Notes under the pieces: model-generated
The model's input: the letters and a program-made list of their open reading frames with translations, nothing else
Told to the model about the DNA's origin: nothing
Database searches by the model: none
Position numbers and translations under genes: made by a program
From: a virus
Virus record (IMG/VR): IMGVR_UViG_3300044638_001362
Location: 1 to 26,573 of that record
DNA length: 26,573 nucleotides
Direction: 5' to 3' (one strand)
In this document: in pieces, positions 1 to 7,169 of the stretch
Layout of the letters: each line of letters starts with the position of its first letter
Position numbering within the stretch: position 1 is the first letter of the stretch

Positions 1-255
1 GATATAGAGAAGGCATTCAACCAGTTACCAGAGGCCAAGCAAAATATTTTAAGATTAAAATTTACGGTAGAAGATTGCGAGTGGACAGAACTTGGTAAAG
101 AACTAAATACTTCTGCAGATGGTGCACGTATGAGAGTTAACCGTGCAATTAATTCCTTAATCAGAATACTAGGCGGTTGGAGGTCCTTCAATGATACAGA
201 TAATCTTGTGGATAAAGAAGAAAATGAAGAAGAAGAAGATGACACAAGAGCCTAG
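1..255 (+). CDS. Sigma-70 region-4-like HTH protein (C-terminal part, truncated by window edge)
   Basis: The frame is open from base 1 and stops with TAG at 253-255, giving 84 visible residues; the start lies to the left of the window. Residues 8-55 read like sigma-70 region 4: a LPEAKQNILRLKF helix, a WTELGKELNTSADGARMRV helix-turn-helix, and an AINSLIRIL closing helix. The protein ends in a strongly acidic tail (EENEEEEDD). Region 4 normally binds the -35 box and the RNA polymerase beta flap, so this is probably a phage sigma or anti-sigma-type transcription regulator that steers host polymerase. Its end overlaps the next gene's start by 17 bases, suggesting translational coupling. Whether regions 2 and 3 are present cannot be seen, so a LuxR-type HTH or sigma-like decoy remains possible. 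Confidence 0.7.
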   Translation, partial: DIEKAFNQLPEAKQNILRLKFTVEDCEWTELGKELNTSADGARMRVNRAINSLIRILGGWRSFNDTDNLVDKEENEEEEDDTRA

Positions 256-478
256 AGAAATAAAAGATTTGTTTCAAAAAGATTATAGTAATTCTATGGA
301 CCTGCGTGGTAATCCAATAGGAGATATATGTGTATGTGGTTCACAATTATTCACAGCAATAGTAGCCTTTGAATCTGGCGAGATAGCATTTTACTTTTTA
401 GATGGTGAGTGTGTAGACTGTGGCTCACTAGTAACCCTACCCACCCCAATAGATGACATAGGAATGGATTGCATGTAA
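239..478 (+). CDS. Small Cys-rich protein, putative zinc-binding
   Basis: A 79-residue protein. I prefer the ATG at 239 over an in-frame upstream ATG at 191, because the upstream stretch only encodes a Lys run that is the out-of-frame shadow of the preceding acidic tail, and because a purine-rich GAAGAAGAAG precedes 239. A CVCG pair (C31, C33) and a GECVDCGS pair (C58, C61) frame a short beta-rich core (FTAIVAFESGEIAFYFLDG). This arrangement is consistent with one bound zinc, which is inference. No enzymatic motif is seen. It sits between the sigma-like gene (17-base overlap) and the FmdB-like gene (TAATG overlap), so it belongs to the same regulatory operon. Function unknown. Confidence 0.75.
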   Translation: MTQEPREIKDLFQKDYSNSMDLRGNPIGDICVCGSQLFTAIVAFESGEIAFYFLDGECVDCGSLVTLPTPIDDIGMDCM

Positions 479-639
479 TGCCTTATTATGATTTTGAATG
501 CAGGGTATGCAGAGTAGTAGTAGAAACAAATGATTCTGCTCCACCAACTTGCACCTCTTGCGGAAATACAATGGTTCGTATATGGTCCTCCACACCAGTG
601 CACTTCAAAGGCTCAGGCTTCTACTCAACAGGAGGATAA
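478..639 (+). CDS. FmdB-like zinc-ribbon protein
   Basis: A 53-residue ORF starting MPYYDFECRVC. It has two zinc knuckles (C8-x2-C11 and C25-x2-C28) followed by VRIWSSTPVHFKGSGFYST. This order, including the FKGSGFY ending, is the signature of the FmdB regulatory/zinc-ribbon family (usual start MPxYxYxCxxC, end FKGSGFYxTD). FmdB members are small and mostly uncharacterised; regulatory and translation-linked roles have been proposed. The ATG overlaps the previous stop as TAATG, and its TAA is followed immediately by the WhiB ATG at 640, so all are co-translated. Phage copies are common in actinophages; the molecular role here is not known. Confidence 0.85.
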   Translation: MPYYDFECRVCRVVVETNDSAPPTCTSCGNTMVRIWSSTPVHFKGSGFYSTGG

Positions 640-915
640 ATGACCGATTACCCTAAATGGAAATCAACACCAGCATGTGCTGGTACAAATACAGAATTAT
701 GGTTTAGTGAAAATGAAAAAGCAGGTTATGATGAAAAGAATTTATTAAAAAGAATTTGTGCAGGTTGCGAAGTACGCAATCAATGCTTAGAGTATTCATT
801 AAACCACAGTGTTATGGGATACTGGGCAGGTACTACACCTAGAGAGAGGCAAAAGTTGCGTAAGAAGTTAGGTATTATTTCAACACCTATCTATCTCGCA
901 CGGGATATAGCATGA
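640..915 (+). CDS. whiB: WhiB-family Fe-S transcriptional regulator
   Basis: A 91-residue protein with the four conserved cysteines of the WhiB/Wbl family: C13, then C40-x2-C43-x5-C49, which ligate a [4Fe-4S] cluster. The C-terminal turn is GYWAGTTPRERQ, a variant of the canonical G(V/I)WGG turn followed by basic residues (RQKLRKKLG) that contact DNA. Wbl proteins are found in Actinobacteria and their phages; several host members act by binding sigma-A region 4, and phage copies are known that interfere with host WhiB control. Here it lies downstream of a sigma-region-4-like gene. The start abuts the FmdB-like stop (GGAGGATAAATG gives a good SD) and its end overlaps the next gene as ATGA. It probably resets host transcription or blocks septation/superinfection (inference). 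Confidence 0.95.
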   Translation: MTDYPKWKSTPACAGTNTELWFSENEKAGYDEKNLLKRICAGCEVRNQCLEYSLNHSVMGYWAGTTPRERQKLRKKLGIISTPIYLARDIA

Positions 916-1295
916 GCAAACTATCTGATTTTGATTTAGATTTATCAATAGGTCATGAAGGAGAAGCATTAGTTAATGAACTACTAACTGGTGGCAAAAC
1001 TGTTGAAGTAAAGACAGACCTTAAATGGAAGAACACGGGTAACCTATACATAGAAACAGTATGCTGGTCACACAACAATGAAGAGTGGTACCCATCTGGT
1101 ATGTTTGCAACTAAGGCTGCATACTGGGCATTTGTATTAGAAGGAACTGTATTAATTGTACCAATAGAACATCTTAAACATGCAGTCACTTTGTATGGTC
1201 ACCCAATTACATGTAACATAGAACCCAATCCAAGTAAGGGCTATTTAATACAACCAGAAAAGATTCTTCAAGTAATTAAAGAGTTGTCTAAGTAG
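912..1295 (+). CDS. Putative PD-(D/E)XK nuclease / Holliday-junction-resolvase-like protein
   Basis: 127 residues. The N-terminal half has the pattern of the PD-(D/E)XK superfamily: E18 in helix GHEGEALVNELL, a strand TVEVKTD providing E32-x-K34, then TGNLYIET with E48, as in small endonucleases that place an acidic residue one strand after the ExK motif. The classic Asp before ExK is not evident, so the active-site assignment is partial. Related small phage proteins typically cut branched or non-specific DNA. The rest (residues 55-127) has no recognised motif. The start overlaps the WhiB stop (ATGA). It is the last gene of the rightward operon and ends 28 bases before the terminator stem. 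Activity is inferred. Confidence 0.6.
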   Translation: MSKLSDFDLDLSIGHEGEALVNELLTGGKTVEVKTDLKWKNTGNLYIETVCWSHNNEEWYPSGMFATKAAYWAFVLEGTVLIVPIEHLKHAVTLYGHPITCNIEPNPSKGYLIQPEKILQVIKELSK

Positions 1296-1310
1296 AGGGG
1301 AACTGCTTAG

Positions 1311-1366
1311 AAAACAAAAAAGACCCCCGCTCCAGTAGCAATACTGGGCGGGGGATTCTTTATTTG
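1311..1366. terminator. Bidirectional intrinsic terminator between convergent operons
   Basis: CCCCCGC (1324-1330) pairs with GCGGGGG (1348-1354) and CCAGTA (1332-1337) with TACTGG (1342-1347). This makes a 13-bp stem with one bulged T (1331) and a GCAA tetraloop. On the right lies ATTCTTTATTT, the U-rich tail for the + strand operon; on the left lies AAAACAAAAAAGA, which becomes a U-tract for the - strand late operon. It sits exactly between the 127-aa gene and the last late gene, so it should stop both transcripts. Confidence 0.9.
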
Positions 1367-1377
1367 TATTTAATTAA

Positions 1378-1569
1378 TTACTTAGTGCGTCCAAATTCTG
1401 GAGCAGACTTGTCTAAAGCCTTCAAAATAGGACCTACTAGACCAGCAATAAATGCTGCAGACAATACCTTTGGGTCACGTTGACCTGCTGTGTATAGGGC
1501 TACTGCTGATGCTGCTGCTGCACGTAGGTAAGACAATGCAATTTGTTTTGCTTTTTCTTTATCAAACAT
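1378..1569 (-). CDS. Small hydrophobic holin-like protein
   Basis: 63 residues beginning MFDKEKAKQIALSYLRAAAA. Two hydrophobic stretches (about residues 13-28 and 37-51, the latter AAFIAGLVGPILKAL) could form one or two membrane segments, with a charged N-terminus and the tail DKSAPEFGRTK. A small membrane protein directly after an endolysin gene is typical of actinophage lysis cassettes, so a holin, anti-holin or holin-modulating role is likely. The upstream leader AAGGAGAACAAATG is a strong SD. It is the last gene of the late operon, next to the terminator. No biochemical motif beyond hydrophobicity is visible. Confidence 0.65.
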   Translation of the reverse strand: MFDKEKAKQIALSYLRAAAASAVALYTAGQRDPKVLSAAFIAGLVGPILKALDKSAPEFGRTK

Positions 1570-1578
1570 TTGTTCTCC

Positions 1579-2316
1579 TTAAAGGAACTTAATTAATTCA
1601 GCCCAAGTTTTTGGACCTATGATTCCGTTAGAATCAATATTACCGTGATTGTCTTGGAACTTAATCACAGATGCTTTGGTCTTAGGACCATAGATTCCAT
1701 CGGCTTCTAAAGCAAGGGCTTGTTGAACTATCTTAACACCATTGCTTTTATCTCCAGGTTTAATTGTTCCTGGAAATTCTGGAGCATTTGATACTGGCAC
1801 TTTAGCATTAACTTCATTGCCTTTGTAGTTAGGTCTGCCAAAACCTACGATAGATACCATAACTTTATTTTTATTTTTGGTATAACCACGAGTCTTAACT
1901 GCTACCTCACCACCATTACGCTGGTCTCCTTTAGGATTACCAGCAGTATTACCTTCGATACAGACCACAGTTCCATCGTTATTGTTTTCAACTACAATAC
2001 CAACGTGGGAAATACGGTCTACGTTATCTCCAGGAAAATCAAAGAATGCTATATCACCAGGTAGAGGTTTAGCATCCTTAGCATCGGTCCAAGTATTCAT
2101 CTTCTTATAAGCATTTGCACCTGCAACTGTTGATACACAGTTAGGTACTTTAACCCCTGCTTGGTTGGCACACCACATAACGAATGAGCCACACCAAGGC
2201 AGGAAGTTTGCCTTAGTAAAAGCACCATACTTGGTTTCATTATCTTTAGGACCTTCAATAGTCCCTACTTCTTTCTTAGCAATCTCAATGATTGCGGCAA
2301 CTGTTCCCTTTGTCAT
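1579..2316 (-). CDS. Endolysin: CHAP amidase/endopeptidase plus peptidoglycan-binding domain
   Basis: 245 residues in two domains. Residues 5-160 form a CHAP (NlpC/P60-like) fold: the catalytic Cys is C42 in LPWCGSFVMWC, the His is H104 in RISHVGIVVE, and the third polar residue probably lies in CIEGN (E121/N123). CHAP enzymes cut peptidoglycan cross-bridges or the MurNAc-Ala bond. A linker rich in Pro follows (about 165-190). Residues 190-245 are a PG_binding_1 repeat (GDKSNGVKIVQQAL, DGIYGPKTKASVIKFQ, GIIGPKTWAEL). No signal peptide is seen, so export depends on the neighbouring holins. The start overlaps the holin stop (TAATG at 2314-2318). This is the phage's cell-wall hydrolase for lysis of a Gram-positive host. 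Confidence 0.92.
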   Translation of the reverse strand: MTKGTVAAIIEIAKKEVGTIEGPKDNETKYGAFTKANFLPWCGSFVMWCANQAGVKVPNCVSTVAGANAYKKMNTWTDAKDAKPLPGDIAFFDFPGDNVDRISHVGIVVENNNDGTVVCIEGNTAGNPKGDQRNGGEVAVKTRGYTKNKNKVMVSIVGFGRPNYKGNEVNAKVPVSNAPEFPGTIKPGDKSNGVKIVQQALALEADGIYGPKTKASVIKFQDNHGNIDSNGIIGPKTWAELIKFL

Positions 2317-2627
2317 TAGTTGTAGTTAGGGTCAATCTTATTTGACTTATCAGTAGCCTGACGATTCTCTACCTCTACATCTGCTACTGTCTTAGCACCC
2401 TTGTCTACTGCAGAGAAGGCTGCATTAATTTCATCAAGAGATAGTTTGCCATCATCCATAAATGCACGGGCTAACTTCTCTACTACTGCTGCTACTGCGG
2501 TAAGACCAGCAACAGTTACTGCTGTAATAGTATCAACACCAGCGATAGCACCAGCACCAATTACAGATAGACCTGATGCTGCAAATACAGCAACGATACG
2601 CATTAATACATTTTTAAGTGAGGCCAT
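2316..2627 (-). CDS. Holin (r1t-like, two membrane segments)
   Basis: 103 residues. The N-terminus [20 protein letters not shown] starts a first hydrophobic segment (about 8-30) and a second spans about 33-53 (TAVTVAGLTAVAAVVEKLA). A Gly/Ala-rich turn (GAGAIAGVD) separates them, and a charged cytoplasmic tail follows, beginning ARAFMDDGKLSLDEINAAF. This matches the layout of r1t-type holins common in actinophages and lactococcal phages. Holins open lesions in the inner membrane at a set time so the endolysin can reach the wall. The gene directly precedes the endolysin, with TAATG overlaps at both ends. Confidence 0.82.
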   Translation of the reverse strand: MASLKNVLMRIVAVFAASGLSVIGAGAIAGVDTITAVTVAGLTAVAAVVEKLARAFMDDGKLSLDEINAAFSAVDKGAKTVADVEVENRQATDKSNKIDPNYN

Positions 2628-2800
2628 TATTCATCATCCTTTGGGTTACGTAAGTTGAAAGTTATACCCCATACAACTAGGGATAAAACAATTGCATAAC
2701 CAACTACAGTTTTGGCTGAACCTTCTAGCACTACCCAAGCAATAAACATGCCTAGTAATGTCCATAGTTGATTAAAGATATCTGAGAACCAACGCTTCAT
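2627..2800 (-). CDS. Small two-segment membrane protein of the lysis cassette
   Basis: 57 residues starting [13 protein letters not shown]. Two hydrophobic segments are predicted by eye: [13 protein letters not shown] (about 15-27) and [17 protein letters not shown] (about 32-48), with a basic N-terminus and an acidic C-terminus (RNPKDDE). It overlaps the stop of the upstream P/E-stalk gene as ATGA and the holin start as TAATG, so it is translationally locked into the lysis operon. It is likely a second holin, anti-holin or accessory lysis protein; the sequence alone cannot say which. Confidence 0.75.
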   Translation of the reverse strand: MKRWFSDIFNQLWTLLGMFIAWVVLEGSAKTVVGYAIVLSLVVWGITFNLRNPKDDE

Positions 2801-4032
2801 GGTTTCCTCCTATAAGCGGATACAGCAGCAGCGGTTGCTGTTGCTTGGGTTGCAATATTTCCTGCTATGACTGCTGCGACAATAACCTTTTCAGATTCTT
2901 CTCGCACTTCTTCAGTCATGTCCGCCCCTACAGAACCAAGTGCAGCCAAGGCTGCTGCTGGGTTAGTAAATATTTCTTGTAGCATTGCTGCTGGGTCTTG
3001 CAATAGTTGAATTGCTATTGCAGTTTCTGCCGTTACTACTACGCCATTAGATAATTCAACTGGCGTGTCAGGTTCTAATAGTTCTAAATCTGTCTCTTCT
3101 GCCTGTACAATTGGTTCTTCAGTTTCTTCTACAGGAGGTTCAGGTTGAATAGGTTCTGGCTCAGGCTCAGTTTCTACTGGGACAGGCTCAAGTTCTGGCT
3201 CTGGTTCAGGCTCTGGAGTAGGTAATGGTTGAGGCTCTGGTTCTAATACTGGTTCCTCTGGTATCTCTGGCTCTGGGTTATACACTGGGGGTATCACAGG
3301 CTCAGGATATGGTTGTGGAATCACAATTGGAGTTGGCTCAGGTTGAACTGGAGTTGGCTCAGGTTCTACAGGAGAAGGAACAGGCTCAGGCTCAACGGGC
3401 AAAGGCTCTGGCGTGGGATTTACAGGTTCGGGTTCCAAAACAGGAGCCTCTTCAACCTGAATAATATTTGCTTGTTCTAAAGGAACAACTGTTCCATCAG
3501 TTAAGCGTGCACCTGTGCGCTCACCACCATACAAAGGACCATTAACTGCATAGGTATATGCAACGGTTCCACCTGTTTGGATTTGAGCAGTAATAACAAT
3601 ACTGGTTACTTCACCACTCATACTTCCATACGGACGGTATGCACCATCTACTTGGAATCCACCATCACTAACATTAATAATGAAGTGAGTATCTGGCATA
3701 CGGTCAGGCAAAGCCCACCAGTCACGGGACTCAATTGATATAGATGGAGTTAATGGATAGTTCCAATACGTACCATCTGGGCTACCAAAGGTAATGACTG
3801 AGTTAGTTGTAGCGTATACATTCTGATATGTAACACCATCATAAACAACTGATACTGTCAGTGGTATCTGATAGGAAACATCATCTCCACCTTGAGTAAC
3901 AACAGTGGTAACTGCTGGTGCAGAATCCTCTGCCCTTGCTGCAACTGGAAATAAAAATAAAGAATTAAAAACTATAAAACAAATTACTAAACTATTTCTT
4001 GCCTTTAGAAATAAGTGTGTAAATCTGGTCAA
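2797..4032 (-). CDS. Secreted protein with Pro/Glu-repeat stalk, in the lysis cassette
   Basis: 411 residues. A signal peptide is clear: basic N-terminus, hydrophobic [16 protein letters not shown], and an AARA-ED cleavage site near residue 34. Residues 35-190 form a beta-rich Tyr/Gly domain ([41 protein letters not shown]) of no family I recognise. Residues about 195-315 are a Pro/Glu repeat ([19 protein letters not shown]), an extended stiff stalk. The C-terminus (320-411) is Ala-rich with a hydrophobic helix [21 protein letters not shown] and a basic end AYRRKP, which could anchor it in the membrane. The only usable start is TTG at 4032, inside the preceding holin-like gene. It may act at the wall during lysis, in surface modification, or in superinfection exclusion; all are inference. 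Confidence 0.8.
   Translation of the reverse strand: MTRFTHLFLKARNSLVICFIVFNSLFLFPVAARAEDSAPAVTTVVTQGGDDVSYQIPLTVSVVYDGVTYQNVYATTNSVITFGSPDGTYWNYPLTPSISIESRDWWALPDRMPDTHFIINVSDGGFQVDGAYRPYGSMSGEVTSIVITAQIQTGGTVAYTYAVNGPLYGGERTGARLTDGTVVPLEQANIIQVEEAPVLEPEPVNPTPEPLPVEPEPVPSPVEPEPTPVQPEPTPIVIPQPYPEPVIPPVYNPEPEIPEEPVLEPEPQPLPTPEPEPEPELEPVPVETEPEPEPIQPEPPVEETEEPIVQAEETDLELLEPDTPVELSNGVVVTAETAIAIQLLQDPAAMLQEIFTNPAAALAALGSVGADMTEEVREESEKVIVAAVIAGNIATQATATAAAVSAYRRKP
3085..3450 (-). repeat. Pro/Glu codon repeat encoding the stalk
   Basis: On the + strand the motif GGCTCAGG/GGTTCTGG recurs with minor variation, encoding irregular PEPEP, PVEPEP and PTPEP units on the - strand. The repeats are degenerate at DNA level, so they are better seen as protein low complexity than as a true tandem array. 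They could still support length variation by slippage. Confidence 0.75.
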
Positions 4033-4198
4033 CTCGGGTTTCCAATCGGGTAATGCGTCCCTCTAAGTTGTGTCCCCCGTTGCCGTCAGGTTTAAGTTCT
4101 GACAGGTAGTGCTTTACTAGCCACCTAATTGATGCTACGAAACTTCCTATAATAGTTGCAACTGATACCGCAATACCAGCCCAGTCAGTAGGCGTCAT
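3992..4198 (-). CDS. Single-pass membrane protein, holin-like
   Basis: 68 residues. After MTPTDW comes one hydrophobic segment (about 8-28, [21 protein letters not shown]), then [20 protein letters not shown] and a short amphipathic helix [20 protein letters not shown] that could form a coiled coil. The LKPxGxGGxxLxxRxxRLExRVDxIY pattern recurs in small membrane proteins near actinophage lysins. It is probably an accessory holin or membrane-anchored lysis factor. It follows the large tail gene by a few bases and its 3' end overlaps the start of the secreted P/E protein by 41 bases, in a different frame. Confidence 0.7.
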   Translation of the reverse strand: MTPTDWAGIAVSVATIIGSFVASIRWLVKHYLSELKPDGNGGHNLEGRITRLETRVDQIYTLISKGKK

Positions 4199-4202
4199 GT
4201 CA

Positions 4203-6395
4203 TTATACCGTCCTAATAGTTACCTCAATTATCCCACCGAATCCATCAAACCTTCTGTCTGGTGGAGTCATGCGAGTAAATGAGATTTGCTCGATAATTA
4301 TCTGACGAGTTTCGCCAGTAGTTAGGTCTTGCCAAGTAACGACATCGCCATTTTCTTCTATGCTTTCTAGCAGTTGTAATCTATGTAGTGCTGAACCTTC
4401 ATAGCCAGACACTACGTTGTATCTATCTGTTTCTATATCAAAGCAATAAATAGGAAACTTCAAGGCTCTCTGTCTAGGTGTAGCAATAGTAGCCTTTGCT
4501 TGATAGCCCTTGAATATAGGACCAGTTGATGTAGTAGTTGAGTCACGAGCAAATGTAAACTTATATGCTACATATTCTTGTGCGGATTCAGGTTGAGATG
4601 TAGTCACCTCAACTGCAGTTACCCCTGCCTCATATGTAATATGGTCATAAGGAGTATTGCTTTTATCTACGGTTGCTAAGGTTAATGAACCTTTAGTAAA
4701 ATCACCACGAGCAAGGAGACGTTTAAAGTTCTTTGGTTCTAGTGTGCCATAGCGGATATAACCTGTAGTTATATATCCAGTTGACATTAAGGTAGAGGCT
4801 GCCTCAATATATGAGTAGCCAGGTTTACCAACAAGCCCAGTAGTTACTGCGGTAGATGCAATAGTTCCTGATGTGGTAGTTGCATATGTAATTGTATTCG
4901 TAGTTACTGAGGTAATAGTAAAGTCACCATCTAGGGCTGCATCTACACCTATGACATAGATTTTATCGCCAGCCACATAGCCGTGGGCAGCAGATGTAAT
5001 AGTTGCTGCAGTTCCAGTACGTACTTTATTGGTTACTGACTTCTGGTCAACTGCTTCTGTGCAGAATGCTAACCTGTTGGTTTCTCCAAGAAATGCACAA
5101 GATGTAGTATCTACGCCAGTTACACCTGCATAGTAAATATCATTAGCATAAGCAAACCGTAGGGTTTCAATCTCATTACCTAGGTCAATACGAACAACCC
5201 CAGGCTCACCACCCACACTAGTTGCACACCAAACAAATCTATCCCGTGCAGCAAAGTCATAGCAAGGTTGAGTTGTTTCTACAATTAGTGGACCATAACT
5301 TATAGAACCATCTTGGTCAGATACAGTTGCTGCTCTAATACCCTTGTTAGTTCCTATCATCATATAACCTAGATAGTAATAAATCTTATGTATCTTCTCG
5401 CCAACTGGCATCTCTGCTGCGGTAATGGCTGTAGTAAGGGTAGGCATAACACCTGATGTATTGAGAGTAAACTTAAATATAGATGATTGAATACCACTAT
5501 ACCCAGCAATATAGATAGCAGGGCCAGAGGCTGTGATAGATGTAAATATTATATCGTCATCTGAATGGGTATATAAAGCAGTAGGTGCAGAAGATTGTGA
5601 TGTAGGAAATTCATATATCCTATTATTGGCAGCCATAACAATACGGTCTTTAACATATTCCATAGCGGCATTAGTTACTGTAAAACCATTAACAGTAAAC
5701 ATTGGAGTTGCTGTAGTAGCATAATCTCCAGTTAATACTTTTTTATTTACTTCTAATTTTCCAGATGGACCAGTATCATTAGTTACCCAATAGGCGGTAG
5801 TACCATCATCACAAATAGCATAGACCTTGTCATCTGCGCCAGCGTTATAATCAATGAAGTGGGTTTCTACTCCAGCAGTATCAATCTTATCTACGTCATA
5901 CCCATCATGTAGCAATACTCCGTCAGTTGTACCCCATTTAATAGAGCGCAATTGCTGAAATGAGCGACCATTAGATTCAACTGGGTATGTAGTTACGTGT
6001 CCAGTAGCAACATCTTTAAGCAGAGTTGCCTGTCCCTTAGTCCAAACATCTACACCTTTGCTATCTGTAAATCTATGGGCTACTACTTCGCCAGCAGATG
6101 GGTCATAGAATCTAATACCAGTACCATTATGAAAAGATGATTGGCTTCTTAGCCACCAGCCTGTAAGTGATTGCTCACCTGGCTCTTGGTTATTATCAAA
6201 TTGTTCTTTACGGTATGGCGCAGTCTGTCTAATGTATGGCCGTGCATCACTGATAGCATAGAAGAATGGTTGTCCACCTATGGCTACATCATACGAATCG
6301 CCTGAATTTTGCCATGTTGAAGATGATGCCAGGATACCAATATCAACAGCAATAGCACGTTCAGCACGACCTTCGGTTATATCACGACCAGCCAC
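4203..6395 (-). CDS. Large tail protein, beta-propeller-like (tail hub/nozzle candidate)
   Basis: 730 residues, start GTG with SD AAGGAG five bases upstream (the ATG alternatives lack this). The N-terminus (MAGRDITEGRAERAIAVDIG, then QPFFYAISDARPYIRQTAPYRKEQFD) is followed from about 60 to 430 by repeated beta units (DGVLLHDGYDVDKI, VYAICDDGTTAYWVTN, AIYIAGYSGIQSS, MMIGTNKGIRAATV, RFVWCATSVGG), each pairing a Tyr/Ile strand with a Gly turn, as in beta-propellers. Residues about 450-527 are a small inserted beta domain (SAAHGYVAGDKIYVIG). The C-terminus ends FDGFGGIIEVTIRTV. Propeller-bearing tail tube or nozzle proteins occur in T7-like podoviruses (gp12-type) and as minor tail proteins in siphoviruses. 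It lies between the glycosyltransferase and the lysis genes. Exact role is inference. Confidence 0.65.
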   Translation of the reverse strand: MAGRDITEGRAERAIAVDIGILASSSTWQNSGDSYDVAIGGQPFFYAISDARPYIRQTAPYRKEQFDNNQEPGEQSLTGWWLRSQSSFHNGTGIRFYDPSAGEVVAHRFTDSKGVDVWTKGQATLLKDVATGHVTTYPVESNGRSFQQLRSIKWGTTDGVLLHDGYDVDKIDTAGVETHFIDYNAGADDKVYAICDDGTTAYWVTNDTGPSGKLEVNKKVLTGDYATTATPMFTVNGFTVTNAAMEYVKDRIVMAANNRIYEFPTSQSSAPTALYTHSDDDIIFTSITASGPAIYIAGYSGIQSSIFKFTLNTSGVMPTLTTAITAAEMPVGEKIHKIYYYLGYMMIGTNKGIRAATVSDQDGSISYGPLIVETTQPCYDFAARDRFVWCATSVGGEPGVVRIDLGNEIETLRFAYANDIYYAGVTGVDTTSCAFLGETNRLAFCTEAVDQKSVTNKVRTGTAATITSAAHGYVAGDKIYVIGVDAALDGDFTITSVTTNTITYATTTSGTIASTAVTTGLVGKPGYSYIEAASTLMSTGYITTGYIRYGTLEPKNFKRLLARGDFTKGSLTLATVDKSNTPYDHITYEAGVTAVEVTTSQPESAQEYVAYKFTFARDSTTTSTGPIFKGYQAKATIATPRQRALKFPIYCFDIETDRYNVVSGYEGSALHRLQLLESIEENGDVVTWQDLTTGETRQIIIEQISFTRMTPPDRRFDGFGGIIEVTIRTV

Positions 6396-6396
6396 G

Positions 6397-7143
6397 TTAC
6401 TCCTTAGGTTTTAGTTTTTCTGCTTCTTCTTTTAATTTTGCTGCATGTTCTTGCATTGCAACCATATTCCAGTACAGTGCGTAGTAATCTACATCTAGAC
6501 TAAATCGTTTCATATGCTTTACCAAAGCACCTGTATGGGCGTGTACTGGTATACCAGCAGCCCTTACCTTGCGGAAGAAAACAATATCTTCGCCAACAAA
6601 TTTATCACCTAGACCCTCTTGTTCTGCAAACATAGATTGGTCAGGATACTTAGCCCGTAGTTTTGGCACAATAGATTTATGCATTAATACAAATCCCATA
6701 CCAGCAGAATCAACTTCTACAATCGTATCCTTAGGTAGTGGATGTATGTATTGAATTTCATACTCAGATATATTTTTAAAGATACAAGGGAATGGCCTCA
6801 TAACTGAGCCTTCATTTTCCTTTGAGATAAAGTAAACGCCACTTACTATTGGGCGTAGATTTTTATCTGCAGCATCCCAAATCTTTTTAAGTACATCTAT
6901 GGTTAGATAGATATCTGAATCTACCCATAGTATCCAGTCTGTCTTAAGTTCATCAGCCCATTTATCAAAGGCTACTTGCCTCTGCCTACCTATTTGATTA
7001 CCCTGCACTCGCATAGCATTGTTAATTACTATGCCGTGCTGTGGTCCCGTTAATAAAGTATAGGCTATACCCTCGGCAAACTTGCCATCAACCATTCCAT
7101 TATCACACCAAGCAACTGATACTGTTTCTTTTGGTCTTATCAT
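6397..7143 (-). CDS. GT-A fold glycosyltransferase
   Basis: 248 residues. A DxD metal/nucleotide-sugar motif is present as WVDSDIYL (D75, D77), preceded by the helix NQIGRQRQVAFDKWADE and the strand DWILWV. An acceptor-side strand VDSAGMGFVLMHKSI (about 144-158) and a GEDIVFFRKVRAAGI motif (E185, D186, probable catalytic base) follow, and HAHTGALVKHMKRF closes the domain. The C-terminal tail is a charged coiled coil (AKLKEEAEKLKPKE). It would transfer a sugar from a nucleotide donor; the acceptor is unknown. No signal or membrane segment is seen, so it acts in the cytoplasm. Being in the tail module, it may decorate virion fibres (inference). Confidence 0.85.
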   Translation of the reverse strand: MIRPKETVSVAWCDNGMVDGKFAEGIAYTLLTGPQHGIVINNAMRVQGNQIGRQRQVAFDKWADELKTDWILWVDSDIYLTIDVLKKIWDAADKNLRPIVSGVYFISKENEGSVMRPFPCIFKNISEYEIQYIHPLPKDTIVEVDSAGMGFVLMHKSIVPKLRAKYPDQSMFAEQEGLGDKFVGEDIVFFRKVRAAGIPVHAHTGALVKHMKRFSLDVDYYALYWNMVAMQEHAAKLKEEAEKLKPKE

Positions 7144-7169
7144 TGTGTCCCCTTTATGTTATTTATATT
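7144..7169 (-). repeat. Duplicated gene leader, copy A
   Basis: Read on the + strand, TGTCCCCTT (7146-7154) and GTTATTTATATT (7158-7169) match exactly the blocks in the leader of the next gene upstream (7843-7851 and 7852-7863). The only structural difference is a TAT insert here at 7155-7157. On the - strand it gives the SD AAGGGGACA a few bases before the glycosyltransferase ATG and includes the preceding gene's stop codon. Confidence 0.7.

Noticed and set aside
191-238. Upstream ATG start for the 79-aa Cys-rich protein
   Set aside because: The added residues are a Lys run produced by the frame-shifted acidic tail of the preceding gene; the ATG at 239 has a better leader.
3225-3464. 79-aa + strand ORF with Leu/Gln/Glu repeats
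   Set aside because: Antisense of the Pro/Glu stalk of the secreted protein; low complexity follows the codon repeat.
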